Shown here in pieces: positions 10,024 to 18,962 of a stretch of DNA of 64,000 nucleotides. The stretch is from Capnocytophaga felis. Lineage in GTDB: Bacteria > Bacteroidota > Bacteroidia > Flavobacteriales > Flavobacteriaceae. The notes under the pieces were generated by a model that saw only the letters and a list, made by a program, of their open reading frames with translations, was not told the origin of the DNA and searched no databases. Every line of letters begins with the position of its first letter. Position 1 is the stretch's first letter. The translations under genes and the position numbers were made by a program. Location of the stretch: positions 682,001 to 746,000 of the forward strand of contig NZ_BLBC01000005.1 in assembly GCF_009684755.1 (NCBI RefSeq), in the 5' to 3' direction.

Positions 10024-10749
10024 ATGAACTTAAAAGAAATATTAAATTACCGTCGTGCGGTGCGTTTGTATGACGAAACTAAACCCATTCAAACGGAAAA
10101 AGTGCGTGAATGTTTGGAATTGGCACAACTCGCTCCCACAAGTTCCAATATGCAGTTGTGGGAGGCATATCACATTACGGATAAAGCCGTTTTGGAAGAA
10201 TTAGCAGTAGCTTGTTTGTCGCAAAGTGCGGCGAAAACTGCTCAGCAAATGGTGGTTTTCGTAACTCGACAGGATTTACATCGCCAAAGAGCCAAAGCCG
10301 TTTTAGAGTTTGAAAAGGGAAATGTGCAACGCAACAGCCCTTCGGAAAGGCAAGCCAAAAGAATAAAAGACCGCGAAACTTACTACGGTAAATTGATGCC
10401 TTTTTTGTACAGCAGGTGTTTCGGTTTATTGGGTGCGATACGCAAAATAATGATGCTGAGCATTGGGTTATTTCGCCCGATAGTAAGGCAAGTATCCGAA
10501 GCCGAAGTACGAACCGTAATTCATAAAAGTTGTGCATTGGCAGCACAAACTTTTATGATAGCAATGGCTGAAAAACAATACGATACCTGTCCGTTAGAGG
10601 GTTTTGACAGCAAATTGGTAAAGAAAGCCTTAAAACTTCCTTCCGATGTAGAAATTAATATGATTATCTGTTGTGGCATCCGAAAAGAAGGAGGTATTTG
10701 GGGCGAACGATTCCGCGTTCCGTTTGAAGACGTATATCGTCACGTGTAA
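10024..10749 (+). CDS. Nitroreductase-family flavoprotein
   Basis: About 241 residues. The N-terminus LKEILNYRRAVRLYDETKPI and the LAQLAPTSSNMQLWEAY motif are the FMN-binding signature of the nitroreductase fold, and the C-terminal CGIRKEGGIWGERFR completes it. Such enzymes reduce nitro compounds or quinones with NAD(P)H in the cytosol. A start five codons earlier (10009) is equally possible. It is co-directional with the efflux genes; a detoxification role beside a pump is plausible but not shown. Confidence 0.85.
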   Translation: MNLKEILNYRRAVRLYDETKPIQTEKVRECLELAQLAPTSSNMQLWEAYHITDKAVLEELAVACLSQSAAKTAQQMVVFVTRQDLHRQRAKAVLEFEKGNVQRNSPSERQAKRIKDRETYYGKLMPFLYSRCFGLLGAIRKIMMLSIGLFRPIVRQVSEAEVRTVIHKSCALAAQTFMIAMAEKQYDTCPLEGFDSKLVKKALKLPSDVEINMIICCGIRKEGGIWGERFRVPFEDVYRHV

Positions 10750-10767
10750 AAGATTGGTTGTAAAAAT

Positions 10768-11578
10768 ATGGAAAATAACATAAAAATATTCGAGCAGAAA
10801 AAAGTCCGTTCGCAGTGGGACGAACAACAAGAGAAATGGTGGTTTTCCATCGTTGATGTGATTGAGGTTTTAACGGGAACTGACAGACCTCGAAAGTATT
10901 GGAGCGACTTAAAAGCTAAACTTAAAAAGGAGGGAAGTGAGTTGTCCGAAAAAATCGGACAACTGAAAATGCTTTCTTCTGACGGAAAATATTACAAAAC
11001 CGACGTTGCTGACACTGAACAATTACTAAGGCTTATTCAATCTGTGCCGTCGCCTAAGGCTGAGCCATTTAAACTATGGTTGGCTCAGGTGGGGAGTGAA
11101 CGTTTGGACGAAATGCAAGACCCCGAAATTTCCATAGACCGAGCCTTGCAACAATATCTCAAACTTGGATATTCCGAAAGTTGGATTAACCAAAGGCTCA
11201 AAAGTATCGAAATTCGTAAAGAACTCACCAATGAATGGAAAAAACGAGGCGTGAAAGAAGGACAACAATTTGCTGCCTTAACCGATATTATTACCAAAGC
11301 TTGGTCAGGCAAAACCACCAATTCTTAAAGGACTGAAAAAAGAAAATTTGCGAGATAATATGACCAACACGGAGCTTATTTTAAATATGTTAGCCGAAGC
11401 CTCTACAAAAGACATTTCGCAAGTTACACAACCCGAAACCTTTGAGCAAAATATGACTGTAGCCAAACAAGGAGGTAACGTAGCCAAAGTCGCCCGTGAA
11501 GAACTCGAAGCCCGAACAGGCAAAAAAGTAGTTTCTTCCGCAAGTGCCAAAAAAATGTTAGATAAGAAAAAAGAATAG
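10768..11578 (+). pseudogene. Bro-N family antirepressor-like protein, frameshifted
   Basis: Two reading frames together make one protein of about 270 residues. The first (10768-11328) holds the Bro-N domain: FEQKKVRSQWDEQQEKWWFS, then RPRKYWSDLKAKLKKEGSEL, then LWLAQVGSERLDEMQDPE. It ends with a stop after AWSGKTTNS. The second (ATG at 11348, open from about 11320) continues in the next frame with LKGLKKENLRDNMTNTELIL and a C-terminal GGNVAKVAREELE segment. Family members carry these parts in one chain, so a small indel near 11320 broke the gene. Such proteins are common in phages and as scattered chromosomal genes; their role here is unknown. Confidence 0.75.
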
Positions 11579-11621
11579 AAGTAAAAAAATAAAAATCAAA
11601 CAACAAATAAAATCAGTTACA

Positions 11622-12791
11622 ATGAAATACATTAAAATTCAGTTTATTGCTTCCGCTTTAGTGCTTTTGGCATCGTGCGGAGAAAACAAAAACCCATCGG
11701 TGGAAGAAGTCATCGCCAAAGGTTCAAAAGAAGAAATCCGTCAGAAAAGAGACGAAATTTCTGCCCGCATAAAAGAACTCGAAACACAAATCACCTCGCT
11801 TGATGCTTCGCTGAGTAAATTTCCCGAAGAAAATTCAGCTCAAGTGTTGGTGTCGCTTTTGGAAGTAAAAGACACGCTTTTTAACCACTTTTTGGAGTTG
11901 CAAGGCACGGTAAAAACCAATCAAAACATCACATTAAATGCCGAATTTGGCGGTGTTTTGGAGAAAATATACGTGCAAAAAGGACAAAATGTGCAAAAAG
12001 GACAACTTTTGGCATCAATTCAAGATGGCGGAATTTCCCAACAATTGGCACAACTGAAAATCCAAGCCGAATTAGCAAAAACTACCTTTGAACGCCAATC
12101 GCGATTGTGGGAAAACAAAATCGGGTCGGAAATTCAGTTTTTACAAGCCAAATCAGCTTACGAAACGCAACAAAGTGCTGTGGAACAGATGCAAAAACAA
12201 GTTGCCAAAGCCAATATCTACGCTCCGTTTTCGGGAGTAATTGACGATGTGATAACCGATGTAGGTACGGTGGTAGCTCCCGGAATGCCCGTGCTTCGGT
12301 TGGTGAATTTGTCGGATATGTATTTGGAATCGGACGTGCCGGAACAATACGCTTCCCACATAAAAAGAGGAACACAAGCGAAGGTGGATATTTCCGTTTT
12401 GGGCGAACAATTCGACACAAAAGTAAGTCAAGTTTCTAATTTTATCAATCCGTCAAATCGTTCGTTCAGAATTGAAATCCGTTTACCCAACAAAAACAAC
12501 GCCATCAAACCCAATATGACGGCACGTTTGCAAGTAAATGATTATCAAAGCAAAGCAGCCGTTTTGTTACCGCTTGACATTATTTCGGAGAATGCTAAAG
12601 GCGAGCAATATGTATTTCTTGCCAAAAACACCAATACGGAAAATCAGTACGTTGCCGAGCGTGTGGTCATCACCACCGGAAAAACACAAAACGGCTTTAC
12701 GGAAATCCTTTCAGGAGTAAAAAAAGGCGACAAAATCATTAAAGAAGGTGCAAGAAGCGTGCAAGAAGGACAACACGTAACCATTTTCTAA
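11622..12791 (+). CDS. RND efflux periplasmic adaptor (HlyD/MFP family) lipoprotein
   Basis: A 389-residue adaptor that bridges the inner-membrane RND pump to the TolC channel. It begins with a lipoprotein signal whose lipobox is LLASC (Cys near residue 19). A coiled coil follows (KQKRDEISARIKELETQI region), then the lipoyl half-motif GVLEKIYVQKGQNVQKGQLL, a hairpin, the second half ANIYAPFSGVIDDVITDVG, and beta-barrel and membrane-proximal domains. It belongs with the genes at 6535 and 14740; flanking cargo genes separate it from both. Confidence 0.93.
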   Translation: MKYIKIQFIASALVLLASCGENKNPSVEEVIAKGSKEEIRQKRDEISARIKELETQITSLDASLSKFPEENSAQVLVSLLEVKDTLFNHFLELQGTVKTNQNITLNAEFGGVLEKIYVQKGQNVQKGQLLASIQDGGISQQLAQLKIQAELAKTTFERQSRLWENKIGSEIQFLQAKSAYETQQSAVEQMQKQVAKANIYAPFSGVIDDVITDVGTVVAPGMPVLRLVNLSDMYLESDVPEQYASHIKRGTQAKVDISVLGEQFDTKVSQVSNFINPSNRSFRIEIRLPNKNNAIKPNMTARLQVNDYQSKAAVLLPLDIISENAKGEQYVFLAKNTNTENQYVAERVVITTGKTQNGFTEILSGVKKGDKIIKEGARSVQEGQHVTIF

Positions 12792-12932
12792 CCTTATTGC
12801 CATCTTGAGGATTCTTACAAAGGAAAGAAAAAGAAAAACCTATCAAAAACTTGCAATAACAGGCAAGATATAATGATTTTTATTCACAAAAGAAGATAAA
12901 ATACAGCAAATTCATCATAAAACAACTCATTT

Positions 12933-13340
12933 ATGACAAAAAGAAAACCTAAAAAATTTTCAATCGTTGAGATAAATAACATTATCGACATCGCAGGAAA
13001 TCACCCCAATCAAAATCCGGAGAGAGGCTTCCTGTATATAGAGAAAAATATGACTGATTTTGAAGATTCCTTCGATGAAATACTCAACATCAAAGACTTG
13101 GAAACGTTGGACTGCTGTGTTTTATCTTCCAACTGTGAAATAACATTACCCAACGGACGAAAATTCTGTGGAATATCTTTCAAAGGTACAGCCGGAAAGG
13201 AAAAAATCACGGAAACAATCCGAAAAGACTGGCAAAAAAGAGGTTTTGCATTTGCTGAAATCCAAAATAATACACTTGTAATTTCAACAGGAGAAAAAGC
13301 AATGTTAAGCGATTGCAAAGCAATTACATATAATTATTAA
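12933..13340 (+). CDS. Hypothetical protein (second efflux-operon insert)
   Basis: A 135-residue soluble protein that I do not recognise. It is polar, contains four Cys (two adjacent in LDCCVLSSNCE) and ends with FAEIQNNTLVIST. There is no signal peptide. It stands 141 bases after the adaptor gene and 41 bases before the next unknown gene, with which it may be co-transcribed. Its placement among immunity-like genes is the only functional hint. Confidence 0.6.
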   Translation: MTKRKPKKFSIVEINNIIDIAGNHPNQNPERGFLYIEKNMTDFEDSFDEILNIKDLETLDCCVLSSNCEITLPNGRKFCGISFKGTAGKEKITETIRKDWQKRGFAFAEIQNNTLVISTGEKAMLSDCKAITYNY

Positions 13341-13381
13341 CACAACTAAATTCATCTATTAACAAGCAAAAAAGAAAAGAT

Positions 13382-14062
13382 ATGACACAGAAAGAATACG
13401 CAGAATACCTCGGGCGACTTATCGGAGAGGAAATAGATACAGATAGTGATATGTTGGAAGATGAATTCTACGCATATTTTCAATGTTTTATGCCCTACGG
13501 AGAGAACATCGACAAAGTTTTTGAGCCTGTACCCAACGGGCAAGCACTCTGCGAACGTCTAAAACCTATTTTCAAAGCTACGGAAGAGGAGGTACTTCAA
13601 TCTTTTGATAAAAATGTTTCTCCGGGCTACTTTGTACCGGATAAAAAGGGAGAAGAAAGCGAAATAAAAGCTATCGGAAAGCAATTTTTAAAAGAATTGA
13701 CTGATTTTGCTTCATTTCTGGAAGACGAAACCTTACAACAATACTTAGCAGACATTAAGGAGATAGAAATTTCCAAAGAAACAGAGCAAAACTTTGATGA
13801 CGACAAGTATAGTTATCTATGCGAACTGTTTTCGGATTGGATGATTGACAATACGGATTATGACAGCCTTATTTCCATATTAAGAGAGGCGTATTATTCC
13901 ATAAGCTGCGATTATTTTTTATCCGCATACTTGCAATATCCAAGTTTCACCGATAAGCCAAGCTCCGACTTTCTAAAACCATACTTTAACTTATGGCAAA
14001 AAGGTTATAACTTCGTGATAAATGACAACAGAATGATACTTTTTACGTCAAGTGATATGTAA
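13382..14062 (+). CDS. Hypothetical acidic protein (second efflux-operon insert)
   Basis: A 226-residue, strongly acidic soluble protein without a signal peptide or membrane segment. It is predicted to be mostly helical. No family motif was recognised. The reading frame is long and uninterrupted, which supports a real gene. A helical, acidic composition is common among immunity proteins, but this is weak inference. Confidence 0.65.
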   Translation: MTQKEYAEYLGRLIGEEIDTDSDMLEDEFYAYFQCFMPYGENIDKVFEPVPNGQALCERLKPIFKATEEEVLQSFDKNVSPGYFVPDKKGEESEIKAIGKQFLKELTDFASFLEDETLQQYLADIKEIEISKETEQNFDDDKYSYLCELFSDWMIDNTDYDSLISILREAYYSISCDYFLSAYLQYPSFTDKPSSDFLKPYFNLWQKGYNFVINDNRMILFTSSDM

Positions 14063-14429
14063 ATTAGCAACATACACTTAAAAAACAATGAATTAAAGAT
14101 AAGGCATTACAAACACATTTATAAAAAATTCAATGTAGGCGTATTTTTTTATCTAATAAAGCAATAAACATTCAAAAACATTTGTAAAATACACAAGAGA
14201 AACCTATAAAAATATAAATTCAATCAATAAAAATAGAATTGCAATGAAAAATAATGCAAGTACAAGCAGTAAAATTGCAAAAACAACCAAGAATAATACA
14301 AAAACAAGCATAAATCGCACAAAAAAAGTCATATAATTACGAGAGGGATTAGTAAAAATACAAAAGCAAGATATTTTTATCAAAGAACAACACATAATAA
14401 TACGAATAATTCAAAAACAGACATAAGAT
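14063..14429 (+). other. AT-rich gap without recognised feature
   Basis: This 367-base stretch is very AT-rich and contains no convincing gene, hairpin terminator or repeat. A minus-strand frame of 63 codons (14204-14395) is a hydrophobic low-complexity product of the AT-rich DNA and was rejected. The low GC fits recently gained, non-selected DNA between cargo genes. Confidence 0.5.
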
Positions 14430-14687
14430 ATGCATACAAACATCCATCAAATGAAAGTTAATACTCGTCAGGATTTTGTAAAATTCTTAGAGATGCTAAA
14501 AAATAATCTTGAACACGCTCCGGAAGATTGGGAGAATACAACTTTACCTGACTTTCTGGACGCTTTAAGTCGATATACGGAAGATATTCAGCAATATTAT
14601 AGCAATACCAATCAAAATATTGATGCAAATGTTCCTAATTGGGGCATTTTTGCCGATATTTTTAAAGGAGCAATGCTATATGAATAG
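14430..14687 (+). CDS. DUF7660-like small protein
   Basis: An 85-residue acidic cytosolic protein. The pattern RQDFVKFLEMLKNNLEHAPE, then WENTTLPDFLDALSRYTED and the final PNWGIFADIFKGAMLYE matches what I recall of the DUF7660 family. Such proteins are often encoded singly among toxin-immunity genes. Its start could also be the ATG at 14451. It lies 52 bases upstream of the RND pump gene, so the pump's translation may depend on transcription through this gene. Confidence 0.65.
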   Translation: MHTNIHQMKVNTRQDFVKFLEMLKNNLEHAPEDWENTTLPDFLDALSRYTEDIQQYYSNTNQNIDANVPNWGIFADIFKGAMLYE

Positions 14688-14739
14688 AAAAATAACCACA
14701 AGAAATACTATTTTTTAAAAATAAACCCAATATTTTATT

Positions 14740-17700
14740 ATGAGTAACATTAAAGATAAAGAGTTCAAGATGTCATCTTGGGCAATCGACAACAAATTCA
14801 CCATTTACGTGATGATTTTTATCTTTTTCCTTGCCGGAACGTTGGCGTATATGGGTATGCCACGCGAAAGCTTCCCTGAAATTAAGGACACAAAGATTTA
14901 TATAAGCGTTGTCTATCCCGGGAATACCGCCGAAGACATTGAAAGACTTATCATCGACCCTTTGGAAGACAAACTCAAAGGAATAAGTCACGTAAAAAAG
15001 ATAGAATCATCTTCGCAAGAGGACTATGGAATGATAACCCTTGAGTTTACGGAGAAAATCACCATTGAAAGTGCCTTGCAAAAGGTAAAAGATGAGGTGG
15101 ACAAAGAAGTTTCAAGCGAGGACTGGCCTACATTTAACGGGGCAAAGGTGGAACCTAATGTGTTCGACATTACTATTTCGGAGTTTATCCCGATTTTGAA
15201 CGTAAACATTGCAGGAAATTACCCCACCGCCAAGCTCAAAGAGTTTGCCGAGCAGATGCAGAAGAAAATCGAGAGTTTGCCAGAGATAAAAGAGGCAACC
15301 ATACGCGGGGCACAGGAAAAAGAAGTGGAAGTAGCCATTGATATGTACAAAATGATGGCTTCGCGAGTGAGTATTGACGATGTGATAAACGCCATCGGAA
15401 GGGGGAACGTAACAATGTCTGCGGGGAATCTCATTTCCTCTGGGCAAAGACGTACCATACGCTTGGTGGGAGAGATAGAAAAGCCTGAGGATTTGAAAAA
15501 CTTCGTTGTAAAATCGGATAAAGGCATCGTTCTTTTGGGAGATATTGCCCAAGTATCGTTCCGTGATAAGGACAGAACCACCTACGCTCGCGAATTTGGT
15601 CAGGGAGTGGTAATGCTGGACGTGAAAAAGCGTTCGGGAGAGAATATGATTCAGGCAAGTGAGAAAATCAAGGATTTGGTAGCGGAAATGCGAAGTGATT
15701 TCCCCAAAGACCTATCGATAACCATCGCCAACGACCAATCGCAACAGACCGAAAATATGGTAAGTGATTTGAGTAACAACGTAATCTTCGGGGTCATCTT
15801 GGTCGTGGGCGTGTTGATGTTCTTTTTGGGCTTCCGCAACGCACTTTTTGTGGGCTTTGCCATTCCGATGTCAATGTTTATGTCCTTTATGATAATCAAC
15901 GCTTTGGGATATACGCTTAACACGATGATTCTTTTCGGTCTCATTATGGGGTTGGGAATGCTCGTGGATAATGGCATCGTGGTCGTTGAGAATGTATTTA
16001 GATTGATGGAAAAAGAAGGAATGAGCCGATACGAAGCAGCGAAGGCAGGCATCGGGGAGGTAGCCGTGCCTATCATTATTTCAACGCTGACCACGGTGGG
16101 AGCCTTCTTGCCCTTAGGAATGTGGCCGGGCGTGATGGGGGACTTTATGGTGTACTTCCCGCTGACGCTCTCCATCGTGTTGGGGTCGTCGCTCTTCGTG
16201 GCAATATTCTTCAACTCGATGTTAGTTTCCGAGTTTATGGACATTAAAGAGAAAGTCCTCAGCGTAAAACAGCTGGTAAAGACAAGTATATTACTCTTCG
16301 CCATCGGTACGTTTATGCTATTGGTTGGGGGAGCGGTGCGAGGCTTAGGAACGGTGCTTTACTTTACCATTATTTTATTATGGGCATACAAATATATTAT
16401 CAAAGGGCTTGCCGATAGTTTCCAACAGAAGGTACTTACGCGAATGGAGGATATGTATGAGAAAACCCTTCGTTTTACTCTTCGCGGGAAGAATCCGTAT
16501 TTGTTAGTAGTTTCTACTTTTGCTTTGTTGGTGTTGTCATTTGTGTTGTTCGGTTGGTCGGTAGGCACGGGACGCACCAGTATTAACTTCTTCCCTGATA
16601 ATAAGCCCAATCAAATCATTGTGTACATCGAATACCCCGAAGGAACGGACATCGAAAAGACCAATGCAGTAACCCAAGACATTGAAAAACGAATGTACGC
16701 CATCTTAAATAGCGAGCAATACAAAGACGGAGATTATAACTTTATGGTAGAATCGGCAGTAGCTCAGGTGGGAGAGGGGGCAGGCAACCCGTACACGGAC
16801 GGAGCCTCTGCGGCAGAGATGCCCAATCGCGGGAAGATTACCGTAACGCTCAGGGAATTTAAATACCGCCGTGGGCAGGACTCGGAAGAGCTTCGGGCAA
16901 AAATCCAATCCGATTTGCGAGGCGTGTACCCAGGGGTTTCTATCTCTGTGGAGAAAGACCAAAACGGACCACCAGCGGGGCATCCGATAAACATCGAGCT
17001 TCGGGGCGAGGATTACGGTGAACTCATCACCACCGCCGAGCGTATGCGTGATTTTATCAGTCAGAAAAACATCGCAGGGATTGATGAGCTGAAAATCGAT
17101 GTAAATAAAAACAAACCCGCCATAGAAGTAGAAATAGACCGCGTAAAAGCAGGCGAATTGGGTGTTTCCGTAGGACAGATTTCCAATCAATTACGTCGTT
17201 CAGTATTTGGAGAAAAAGCAGGCGTTTACAAAGAAAAAGGCGACGATTATGACATCTACGTGCGTTTTAATCAAGCCGACCGCCATAACCCTAATGTTTT
17301 ATTTGACCAACACATCATTTTCAGAGATGCCAATACGGGAGAATGGTTGCACGTGCCTATATCATCGGTAACGAAATATAAGAACACATCATCATTCAGC
17401 ACGATAAAACACAATAAAACCGACCGTGTGGTAACTTTATATTCGGCTTTAAGTCCCGGATTTAATGATGCGGGAGCCATCGTACGACAAATACAAGGAC
17501 AAATGAAGAATTTTGACCTTCCTGCCAACATCAAAATTGATTTTACTGGTCAGATTGAAGAACAAAACAAAGAAATGGCATTCCTTTCAACGGCTTTGCT
17601 TATCGCCGTGGGGCTGATTGTGTTCCTTTTGGTGTATCAATTCAACTCGATAGTGAAACCAACACTGATTTTTATTACCATATTACTCAGCTTCACGGGA

Positions 17701-18231
17701 GTTTTCTTAGGACTGATTATCACGGGGCAACCGTTTGTGATTCTGATGACGATGATGGGGATTATTTCCTTGGCCGGAATTGTGGTAAACAACGGAGTGG
17801 TGCTATTGGATTATACACAACTGCTTATCGACCGTAAAAAAGAGAAAATGGGCTTGGCGGTGTACGACAAAATAAACAACGAATCGGTTTACGATGCGAT
17901 TGTAGCGGCAGGGAAAGCTCGTTTGCGTCCTGTTTTGCTTACGGCAATCACTACCGTACTGGGGCTGATACCGCTCGCCATCGGGTTTAATATCAACTTC
18001 TTTACTTTGTTCGATTCACTCAACCCGAATATTTACTTCGGAGGAGATAACGTTATCTTCTGGGGACCACTAGCTTGGACAGTTATTTACGGACTGGTAT
18101 TTTCTACCTTCCTGACGTTGGTTGTGGTTCCGGTGATGTTCTACCTGACTTCAAAATTCTCAAATCGTTTTGGGAAAGTGTATCAAGAGGACGAAAACGG
18201 AAAAGTGATTTTGGTGGAGAGAAAAGGATAA
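14740..18231 (+). CDS. RND-family efflux permease (AcrB-like)
   Basis: A 1163-residue inner-membrane proton-driven exporter with the two-fold RND architecture: a transmembrane helix near residue 20, a large periplasmic domain, helices 2-6 (GFRNALFVGFAIPMSMFMSF), then the repeat. The proton-relay region reads GMLVDNGIVVVENV near residue 405, with Asp-Asn where AcrB has Asp-Asp; the second half has GIVVNNGVVLLDYTQ. At 1163 residues it is longer than AcrB (about 1050); an extra cytoplasmic/hydrophobic segment lies near residues 510-560. Its substrate is not readable from sequence. Its partners are the genes at 6535 and 11622. Confidence 0.95.
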   Translation: MSNIKDKEFKMSSWAIDNKFTIYVMIFIFFLAGTLAYMGMPRESFPEIKDTKIYISVVYPGNTAEDIERLIIDPLEDKLKGISHVKKIESSSQEDYGMITLEFTEKITIESALQKVKDEVDKEVSSEDWPTFNGAKVEPNVFDITISEFIPILNVNIAGNYPTAKLKEFAEQMQKKIESLPEIKEATIRGAQEKEVEVAIDMYKMMASRVSIDDVINAIGRGNVTMSAGNLISSGQRRTIRLVGEIEKPEDLKNFVVKSDKGIVLLGDIAQVSFRDKDRTTYAREFGQGVVMLDVKKRSGENMIQASEKIKDLVAEMRSDFPKDLSITIANDQSQQTENMVSDLSNNVIFGVILVVGVLMFFLGFRNALFVGFAIPMSMFMSFMIINALGYTLNTMILFGLIMGLGMLVDNGIVVVENVFRLMEKEGMSRYEAAKAGIGEVAVPIIISTLTTVGAFLPLGMWPGVMGDFMVYFPLTLSIVLGSSLFVAIFFNSMLVSEFMDIKEKVLSVKQLVKTSILLFAIGTFMLLVGGAVRGLGTVLYFTIILLWAYKYIIKGLADSFQQKVLTRMEDMYEKTLRFTLRGKNPYLLVVSTFALLVLSFVLFGWSVGTGRTSINFFPDNKPNQIIVYIEYPEGTDIEKTNAVTQDIEKRMYAILNSEQYKDGDYNFMVESAVAQVGEGAGNPYTDGASAAEMPNRGKITVTLREFKYRRGQDSEELRAKIQSDLRGVYPGVSISVEKDQNGPPAGHPINIELRGEDYGELITTAERMRDFISQKNIAGIDELKIDVNKNKPAIEVEIDRVKAGELGVSVGQISNQLRRSVFGEKAGVYKEKGDDYDIYVRFNQADRHNPNVLFDQHIIFRDANTGEWLHVPISSVTKYKNTSSFSTIKHNKTDRVVTLYSALSPGFNDAGAIVRQIQGQMKNFDLPANIKIDFTGQIEEQNKEMAFLSTALLIAVGLIVFLLVYQFNSIVKPTLIFITILLSFTGVFLGLIITGQPFVILMTMMGIISLAGIVVNNGVVLLDYTQLLIDRKKEKMGLAVYDKINNESVYDAIVAAGKARLRPVLLTAITTVLGLIPLAIGFNINFFTLFDSLNPNIYFGGDNVIFWGPLAWTVIYGLVFSTFLTLVVVPVMFYLTSKFSNRFGKVYQEDENGKVILVERKG

Positions 18232-18237
18232 AGAAGC

Positions 18238-18382
18238 GAGGGACAAGTACCAAGAGACAAGTATCAAGGATAAAGTTAAAAGTATAAAGTACCAAGTACA
18301 AAATTCCAAGGGGCAAGTTTAAAAGGATAAAATTTTGTAACTTGTTCCTTGTCTCTTGTAATTTGTTCCTTGTTTTCTTGAA
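18238..18382 (+). repeat. Imperfect inverted repeat built from caaggaacaag-like units
   Basis: The left part carries several related units (acaagtaccaagagacaag, tatcaagga, aagtaccaagtac) and the right part carries their complement (cttgttccttgtctcttg, then ttgttccttgtt). The transcript could fold into a long imperfect hairpin behind the RND gene. It looks like a degenerate intergenic repeat of the kind scattered in flavobacterial genomes; it may also act as a terminator. Confidence 0.6.
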
Positions 18383-18387
18383 ATATT

Positions 18388-18418
18388 TTTGTTTGTAAAA
18401 TTAAAAAGTTTATTTTTG
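18388..18418 (+). promoter_or_regulatory. Promoter of the PH-like membrane protein gene
   Basis: The box TATTTTTG at 18411-18418 fits TAnnTTTG. A TTTTTG ends at 18391, leaving 19 bases between. The gene starts 36 bases downstream. Confidence 0.45.
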
Positions 18419-18454
18419 TGAAACAAATAACATAACTCAAAATCTAAAAACATT

Positions 18455-18886
18455 ATGAAAAAGATTCGTTTTTATAATTTAAAGAATTTCAGCAATATAA
18501 CTACAAACATCTTGATTATAATAGCGAGTGTTCTGTTTCTTTTGAACTTGTTTGAACTTCTGCATATTGAAAGCCCTGTATGGAGAAAAATAGTGAATGT
18601 TTTTCCTTTCTTGATGATGTTTATATACAACTCAAAAATGTTTTGGTTTCGTAATTTTGTGGAATGGAACAGAAGAGGCATTATGATAAAAGTAAATAAC
18701 TTTTGGGGTAAGACTTTTAACTTCAGCGATGTAAAAAACTTTCATATTGAAAACAAAGTACTTGAAATAATCAAAGAAGATAGCACAAAAAAATATATCA
18801 ATCTTGATGGAATTTGCCCTGACAGCATTCAAAAATTGGAGAAAATTTTAGCTAAATATATTATACACCCAATAGATTATCAATAA
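18455..18886 (+). CDS. Hypothetical membrane protein with PH-like domain
   Basis: A 143-residue protein with two membrane segments (about residues 16-35 and 45-62), then a soluble part. That part contains WNRRGIMIKVNNFWGKTFNF, FSDVKNFHIENKVLEII and a final helix, a layout like small bacterial PH-domain proteins. Topology would place the soluble part in the cytosol. The function is unknown. It has its own promoter and is convergent with the symporter gene across a shared terminator. Confidence 0.65.
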   Translation: MKKIRFYNLKNFSNITTNILIIIASVLFLLNLFELLHIESPVWRKIVNVFPFLMMFIYNSKMFWFRNFVEWNRRGIMIKVNNFWGKTFNFSDVKNFHIENKVLEIIKEDSTKKYINLDGICPDSIQKLEKILAKYIIHPIDYQ

Positions 18887-18921
18887 TATTTATCAAATAA
18901 ATCTTCTCATATTTACAAAAC

Positions 18922-18950
18922 AAAAAGGCGATGTGTTACATCGCCTTTTT
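18922..18950. terminator. Bidirectional terminator
   Basis: An A5-ggcgatgt stem pairs with acatcgcc-T5 around a 3-base loop (stem arms 18927-18934 and 18938-18945). It serves the convergent genes ending at 18886 and 18963. Confidence 0.85.
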
Positions 18951-18962
18951 AATTCTCTTATG

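Noticed and set aside
10768-11578. Prophage remnant, suggested by the Bro-N gene
   Set aside because: No integrase, capsid, terminase or other phage gene is present nearby; Bro-N genes also occur singly in chromosomes.
14204-14395. Minus-strand frame of 63 codons, strongly hydrophobic
   Set aside because: It consists of low-complexity Phe/Leu/Val codons that arise from AT-rich DNA, has no promoter and no partner. A small membrane toxin cannot be excluded but is not supported.
15651-16304. Long minus-strand frame of 217 codons inside the RND pump gene
   Set aside because: It is the antisense of conserved membrane-segment codons of the pump; its composition (Ser/Thr/Ile/Lys) is that of a shadow frame.
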